From Bog-473 sp963781955 (lineage in GTDB: Bacteria > Actinomycetota > Acidimicrobiia > Acidimicrobiales > RAAP-2), in assembly GCA_963781955.1 (NCBI GenBank), contig CAWAHU010000001.1:372001-436000 (forward strand): 64,000 nucleotides of DNA. Direction: 5' to 3'. The notes under the pieces are model-generated. The model searched no databases. It was not told the DNA's origin and was given only the letters and a program-made list of their open reading frames with translations. Within the stretch, counting starts at the first letter, position 1. Each line of letters starts with the position of its first letter. Below are positions 59,508 to 64,000 of the stretch, in pieces. The translations under genes were made by a program, and so were the position numbers.

Positions 59508-62309
59508 ATGAGCGTGTTCACGAAGGTCCTGCGCGCCGGTGAAGGCAAGAAGGTCAGGCGCCTGACCGAGCTGGTGCCGCTCATCAACGCCCTCGAGTCC
59601 GAGCTGCAAGGGCTCGACGACGACGCCCTGGCCCACAAGACGGTGGAGTTCAAGGAGCGCCTCGACCAGGGGGAGTCCCTCGACGACCTCCTCGTCGAGG
59701 CCTATGCCGTGGTGCGCGAGGCGGCATGGCGCGTCCTCGGGCAGCGCCACTTCGACGTCCAGTTGATGGGCGGCATGGCACTGCACTTCGGTTGGATCGC
59801 CGAGATGAAGACCGGGGAGGGCAAGACGCTCGTCTCCACCCTGCCCGCCTACCTCAACGCCCTCGACGGCCGTGGTGTCCACATGGTGACGGTCAACGAC
59901 TACCTGGCCACCCGTGACTCGGAGTGGATGGGGCGGGTCCACCGCTGGCTCGGGTTGTCGGTCGGCCGCATCGGGCCCGACATCGACGACCCGGAACTCA
60001 AACGCGCCGCCTATGCGGCGGACGTCACCTACGGAACCAACAACGAATTCGGATTCGACTACCTGCGGGACAACATGACCCGGTCGCGCGACCTCATGGC
60101 CCAGCGCGGGCACGTCTTCGCCATCGTGGACGAGGTCGACTCAATCCTGATCGACGAGGCCCGTACGCCGCTGATCATCTCGGGTCCGGCTGACGAGGCG
60201 GCGCAGCTCTACTACCAGTTCGCCTCCATCGCCCGCACGCTCAGGCGCGACGAGGACTACGAGGTCGACGAGGAGAAGCGGACGGTCGTCCCGCTCGAGT
60301 CGGGCATCGAGAAGGTGGAGAAAGCGGTCGGTGTCGAGAACATCTACGACTCCGTGTCCGTCAACTACGTGCACCAGCTGACCAAGGCCCTGACCGCCAA
60401 GGAGCTCTACAAGCGGGACAAGGACTATCTGGTCGCGAGCGGCGAGGTGAAGATCGTCGACGAGTTCACCGGGCGGACGCTCGAAGGGCGGCGGTGGTCG
60501 GACGGGCTCCACCAGGCGGTCGAGGCCAAGGAGCGTGTGGCCATCAAGGAGGAGAATCACACCTGGGCCACCGTGACGCTGCAGAACTACTTCCGGATGT
60601 ACGAGAAGTTGTCCGGCATGACCGGGACGGCGGAGACCGAGGCCGGTGAGTTCGCCTCCACCTACGGCCTCCCCGTGGTCCCCATCCCGACCAACCGGGG
60701 GATGATCCGCCTGGACGAGGCCGACCTCGTATTCAAGACCGAGGACGCGAAGTTCAACGCGGTGGTCGAGGACATCGTGGAGCGCCACGAGATGGGCCAG
60801 CCGATCCTGATCGGCACGGCCTCGGTGGCGAAGTCCGAGTTGCTGTCGCGGCTGCTCGACAAGCGCGGCATCCGGCACAACGTCCTCAACGCAAAGCAGC
60901 ACTTCCGGGAGGCTGAGGTCGTGGCGCAGGCCGGGCGGTTGGGCGCCGTCACTGTCGCCACCAACATGGCCGGCCGCGGTGTGGACATCATCCTGGGCGG
61001 CAACGCCGAACTGCTGGCCCAGCACGAGCTGGCCGCTGAGGGCGTCGACCTCGACACCGAGGAGGGGCAGGCCGAGGTCGAGCGGCACCAGCGCGAGCTC
61101 GAGGAGCGCTGCCGCGCCGAGGGCGAGGGGGTGCGAAAGGTCGGCGGTCTCTACGTGCTGGGCAGCGAGCGCCACGAGAGCCGGCGCATCGACAACCAGC
61201 TTCGAGGCCGTTCGGGGCGCCAAGGAGATCCCGGCGAGAGCCGCTTCTACCTGAGCCTCGACGACGAGTTGCTCCGCCTCTTCGCCACCGGCGCCATGAG
61301 CTGGGTCATGGGCCGGACCCTGCCCGACGACATGCCAATCGAGTCCAAGACGGTGGCCAAGGCGATCGAGCGGGCCCAGAACACGGTCGAGGCCCGCAAC
61401 GCCGAGATCCGCAAGGACGCCCTCAAGTACGACGAGGTGATGGACCAGCAGCGCAAGGTGATCTACGAGCGCCGCCTGCAGATCATCGACGGCGAGGACC
61501 TCGAGGAGCACACCGAGGACCTGCTGGCCGGCATGGTCGAGAAGCTGGTCGCCGAGCACTGCCCGACGGAATTCGAAGAGGACTGGGACCTCAAGTCCCT
61601 CGTCGACGGGCTGATGCTCTACTACCCCACGAAGTTCACCGTCGACGACCTCGCGCAGGCCGCCACCACGGAGGACCTCGTCGAGTCCATCGTCGAGGAG
61701 GTCCTGGAGTACTACGAGGCACACGCCGTGGCCATGCCCGGGGGCGCCGAGACGATGCGCCAGATCGAGCGGGACGTCTACCTGCAGATCATGGACGCCC
61801 GTTGGCGGGACCACCTGGCCGAGATGGACAACCTCAAGGACGGCATCCACCTGCGTTGGACCGTCCAGGCTGACCCCCTCAACGCCTGGCAGCAGGAGGG
61901 GTACTCCATGTTCGGCCAGTTGATGGAGGTCATCGACAACGACTACTTGCGCTACATCCTCCACGTCGAAGCGGTGGCCCCGGCCGCGGCGGAGCCCGAT
62001 CTGGACCGGGCCGTCTACGCAGCCGCCGAGGACCCCGTGGCCGAGACCGGGGCTCTGGCCGGTGTGCTGCTGGCCGAGGGGGGTACCAACATCGCCGCCC
62101 AGACCGCCGCCCTGGCCCAACCCGATGGCGGCAACGGCAGCGCACCCGGTGGCGGGAAGTCGGCCAAGGCCCAGGTCAAGCGGCCGGCCGCACCCGACCC
62201 CGACTCGCTCGTGCCGATCGTCAAGGAGCAGCACGAGAAGATTGGGCGCAACGACCCGTGCTGGTGCGGGAGCGGCAAGAAGTTCAAGTTCTGCCATGGC
62301 GCCGCCTGA
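59508..62309 (+). CDS. secA: Preprotein translocase ATPase SecA
   Basis: The motor for Sec-dependent export. The 933-aa protein is full-length: Walker A EMKTGEGKTLVSTLPAYLN (residues about 100-118), DEVDSILIDEARTPLIISG, helicase motif region VTVATNMAGRGVDIILGGN, QLRGRSGRQGDPGESRFYLS and the C-terminal zinc motif NDPCWCGSGKKFKFCHG. The variable tail before it is Ala/Gly-rich. It overlaps prfB, so the two are expressed together. Confidence 0.97.
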   Translation: MSVFTKVLRAGEGKKVRRLTELVPLINALESELQGLDDDALAHKTVEFKERLDQGESLDDLLVEAYAVVREAAWRVLGQRHFDVQLMGGMALHFGWIAEMKTGEGKTLVSTLPAYLNALDGRGVHMVTVNDYLATRDSEWMGRVHRWLGLSVGRIGPDIDDPELKRAAYAADVTYGTNNEFGFDYLRDNMTRSRDLMAQRGHVFAIVDEVDSILIDEARTPLIISGPADEAAQLYYQFASIARTLRRDEDYEVDEEKRTVVPLESGIEKVEKAVGVENIYDSVSVNYVHQLTKALTAKELYKRDKDYLVASGEVKIVDEFTGRTLEGRRWSDGLHQAVEAKERVAIKEENHTWATVTLQNYFRMYEKLSGMTGTAETEAGEFASTYGLPVVPIPTNRGMIRLDEADLVFKTEDAKFNAVVEDIVERHEMGQPILIGTASVAKSELLSRLLDKRGIRHNVLNAKQHFREAEVVAQAGRLGAVTVATNMAGRGVDIILGGNAELLAQHELAAEGVDLDTEEGQAEVERHQRELEERCRAEGEGVRKVGGLYVLGSERHESRRIDNQLRGRSGRQGDPGESRFYLSLDDELLRLFATGAMSWVMGRTLPDDMPIESKTVAKAIERAQNTVEARNAEIRKDALKYDEVMDQQRKVIYERRLQIIDGEDLEEHTEDLLAGMVEKLVAEHCPTEFEEDWDLKSLVDGLMLYYPTKFTVDDLAQAATTEDLVESIVEEVLEYYEAHAVAMPGGAETMRQIERDVYLQIMDARWRDHLAEMDNLKDGIHLRWTVQADPLNAWQQEGYSMFGQLMEVIDNDYLRYILHVEAVAPAAAEPDLDRAVYAAAEDPVAETGALAGVLLAEGGTNIAAQTAALAQPDGGNGSAPGGGKSAKAQVKRPAAPDPDSLVPIVKEQHEKIGRNDPCWCGSGKKFKFCHGAA

Positions 62310-63450
62310 CGGGCCGGCGGCCGAGGCACCCCGCGACTTCTCATCCGAGCTCGAAGCGCTGGGGGGCCGGCTGGCCGAGGCAGAGCGCTACCTGGGTCGG
62401 GACAAGCTCGAGGCCAGACGAGCCGAGCTCGACGCGGCGGTGGCTCAGCCGGACCTGTGGGACGACCCCGACCGTGCCACGGCGGTCACCAAGGAGTTGG
62501 GGCGGGTGTCGGCCGACCTCGAGCAGCTGGCCGAGCTGCGCCGGGCTCTCGACGACGCCCACGCCCTGCTCGAGCTGACCGAGGAGTCGGTGGCGGCTGG
62601 GGCGCACGACGTCGCCCTCGACGCCGAGCTCGTCGACACGGTCGACGCCATCGGGTCGCGGCTCGGCGCGCTCGAGCTGCTGTCGCTCTTCTCGGGTGAC
62701 TACGACGAGCTCGACGCGGTGTGCGAGGTGCACGCGGGTGCCGGTGGGACCGACGCGCAAGACTGGACCGAGATGCTGCTGCGCATGTACCAGCGCTGGG
62801 CCGAGCGCCGGGGCTTGAGCGTCGAGGTGGACGAAGCCACCGAGGGACAGGAGGCGGGGCTGCTCTCTGCCACTTTCATCGTCCACGGGCGATTCGCCTA
62901 CGGGCTGCTCGCGACCGAGCGCGGCGTGCACCGCCTGGTGCGCATGTCGCCCTTTGACTCGCAGCACCGTCGACAGACGAGCTTCGCCTCCTTGGACGTG
63001 ACGCCGTTTCTCGAGGACGTGTCCTCCGAGGTCGACATCGACGAGAAGGATCTCCGCATCGACACCTACCGCTCGTCGGGTGCGGGCGGCCAGCACGTCA
63101 ACAAGACGGACTCGGCCGTGCGCCTGACCCACCTGCCGACCGGCATTGTGGTCTCGTGCCAGAACGAGCGCAGCCAGCACCAGAACAAGGCCAAGGCTCT
63201 GCAGATCCTCGGGGCCAAGCTGGCCGAGCGCGCCCGGGCCGAGCGCCAGGCCGAGCTCGCCGCGCTCAGCGGTGAGCGCGTGGACAACGCCTGGGGCAAC
63301 CAGATCCGTTCCTACGTCATGGCGCCCTACCAGCTCGTCAAGGACCTGCGCACCAACCGCGAGACGGGGAACGTCGACGCGGTGCTCGACGGTGACCTCG
63401 ACGCCTTCATGGAGGCGGAGCTCCGCCGCCGCCGGGAGACGGGCACCTAG
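62296..63450 (+). CDS. prfB: Peptide chain release factor 2
   Basis: Terminates translation at UGA and UAA. The 384-aa protein has the class I architecture: VHAGAGGTDAQDW, the codon-recognition tripeptide in MSPFDSQHR (SPF) and the catalytic GAGGQHVNKTDSAV. The ATG at 62296 overlaps the secA stop by 14 bp. The gene is in one continuous frame, so it lacks the programmed +1 frameshift of many bacterial prfB genes, as is usual in actinobacteria. The ftsE gene follows 243 bp later. Confidence 0.96.
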   Translation: MAPPDGPAAEAPRDFSSELEALGGRLAEAERYLGRDKLEARRAELDAAVAQPDLWDDPDRATAVTKELGRVSADLEQLAELRRALDDAHALLELTEESVAAGAHDVALDAELVDTVDAIGSRLGALELLSLFSGDYDELDAVCEVHAGAGGTDAQDWTEMLLRMYQRWAERRGLSVEVDEATEGQEAGLLSATFIVHGRFAYGLLATERGVHRLVRMSPFDSQHRRQTSFASLDVTPFLEDVSSEVDIDEKDLRIDTYRSSGAGGQHVNKTDSAVRLTHLPTGIVVSCQNERSQHQNKAKALQILGAKLAERARAERQAELAALSGERVDNAWGNQIRSYVMAPYQLVKDLRTNRETGNVDAVLDGDLDAFMEAELRRRRETGT

Positions 63451-63693
63451 TTCCCGGCACGACGTTCGCTAACGCCGACGTCACGTGACGGCGCCGGCCC
63501 GTGCCAGGGCGCCGGACGAGGGGAGCCGAGGGGCGGAGCAGCGGATGGGGCAGGGGTGGGGCGGCCCGGACGTCCGTGACCTGCGGCGGGCGGGTGACTC
63601 ATCCGCGCGACCCAGAGTCGGTAGGCTTGGCCTTGGTTTCGGGGAGGCCAACGGGGGTATCACCCCTCCACCTGTGCCCGAAGTCACCGAGCC

Positions 63694-64000
63694 ATGATCG
63701 AATTCGTAAACGTCACCAAGACCTACAAGGGGTCTACCGTCGCCCTGCGCGACGTCAACGTCCAGATCGAGAAGGGCGAGTTCATCTTCCTGGTCGGCGC
63801 GTCCGGATCGGGCAAGACGACGTTCATCCGGCTCCTCCTGCGCGAGGAATTGCCCGACTCGGGTCAGATACTCGAGGCCGGGCGCAACATCGTCGAGCTG
63901 CCCAAGTGGCGTGTGCCCTACCTGCGCCGCAACATCGGCTGCGTCTTCCAGGATTTCCGGCTGCTGCCCAACAAGAACGTGTTCGAGAACGTGGCCTTCG
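63694..64000 (+). CDS. ftsE: Cell-division ATP-binding protein FtsE, partial
   Basis: The window ends inside this gene, after about 102 codons from the ATG at 63694. It begins MIEFVNVTKTYKGSTVALRD, with Walker A VGASGSGKTTFIRLLLREE and the Q-loop region IGCVFQDFRLLPNKNVFENV, which is typical of FtsE. With FtsX it forms an ABC complex that activates peptidoglycan hydrolases at the septum. The position after prfB is the standard actinobacterial order. Confidence 0.93.
   Translation, partial: MIEFVNVTKTYKGSTVALRDVNVQIEKGEFIFLVGASGSGKTTFIRLLLREELPDSGQILEAGRNIVELPKWRVPYLRRNIGCVFQDFRLLPNKNVFENVAF

Noticed and set aside
60141..62297. 718-codon open frame opposite secA
   Set aside because: A shadow of secA's codon bias with no recognisable protein features.
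62296..62400. Programmed +1 frameshift in prfB
   Set aside because: The reading frame is continuous from the ATG at 62296 with no early in-frame TGA, so no frameshift is needed.

Overview
The window is high-GC DNA with dense, translationally coupled genes, typical of an actinobacterium. The secA-prfB-ftsE order, a GSII-type glutamine synthetase, an F420-type (FrhB-family) flavoprotein, a SepX/GlpR-like membrane protein and a secretin-free Tad pilus locus all fit. I lean towards the Acidimicrobiia, but this is inference from gene content and no comparison was run.

Layout. 1-2009: a secreted beta-propeller/Ig-like surface protein that runs off the left edge and carries two frameshifts. 2254-7891: a sulfate-assimilation locus. 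A siroheme-type dehydrogenase is divergent from cysH, a siroheme sulfite reductase, an FrhB-family iron-sulfur flavoprotein, a Trp-rich small protein and an ABC ATPase, with every junction of the last five genes overlapping. 8021-8992: a SepX/GlpR-like protein and tRNA-Ala(CGC).

About 9000-38800 looks like accessory DNA. It has lower GC, more hypothetical genes, IS elements and gene remnants. Its first part (9205-18135) holds a cell-wall amidase-like protein, an MFS exporter, a GtrA protein, a second cysH, UDP-sulfoquinovose synthase (sqdB) and a secreted GH5 glycosidase. It starts at the tRNA-Ala gene and ends near two short repeats resembling the tRNA 3' end. Next come a transposase remnant, a complete IS21-family element (19602-22003, target duplication GATGC), metal-related genes (VIT1-like, cupredoxin), a polysaccharide deacetylase lipoprotein, a 679-bp internally deleted IS481-family element (25442-26120, target duplication CCTAGC), and a run of small enzymes: methyltransferase, two SDRs, a GyrI-like protein, DinB/MPI-like proteins and msrA.

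38910-47220 holds metabolic and stress genes: a DHDPR-like oxidoreductase, Hsp20, a pyruvate kinase-like protein, a PRC-barrel protein, a PLP D-amino-acid aldolase/dehydratase-like enzyme and an amidase. 47217-57670 is a compact Tad/Flp pilus locus: prepilin peptidase, TadG, TadE, CpaB, CpaE/TadZ, CpaF/TadA, TadB (frameshifted), TadC, a LuxR-type regulator and two near-identical Flp pilins. 57990-64000 is conserved core: glnII, secA, prfB and the start of ftsE.

The two most interesting systems both concern sulfur. The first is a sulfite reductase overlapping an FrhB-type F420-family partner, which looks like a split counterpart of the fused F420-dependent sulfite reductase of methanogens. The second is a separate sulfosugar cassette (cysH2-gtrA divergent from sqdB-GH5), in which a dedicated APS/PAPS reductase could supply sulfite for UDP-sulfoquinovose. 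Both cysH copies share an unusual loss of one iron-sulfur ligand.
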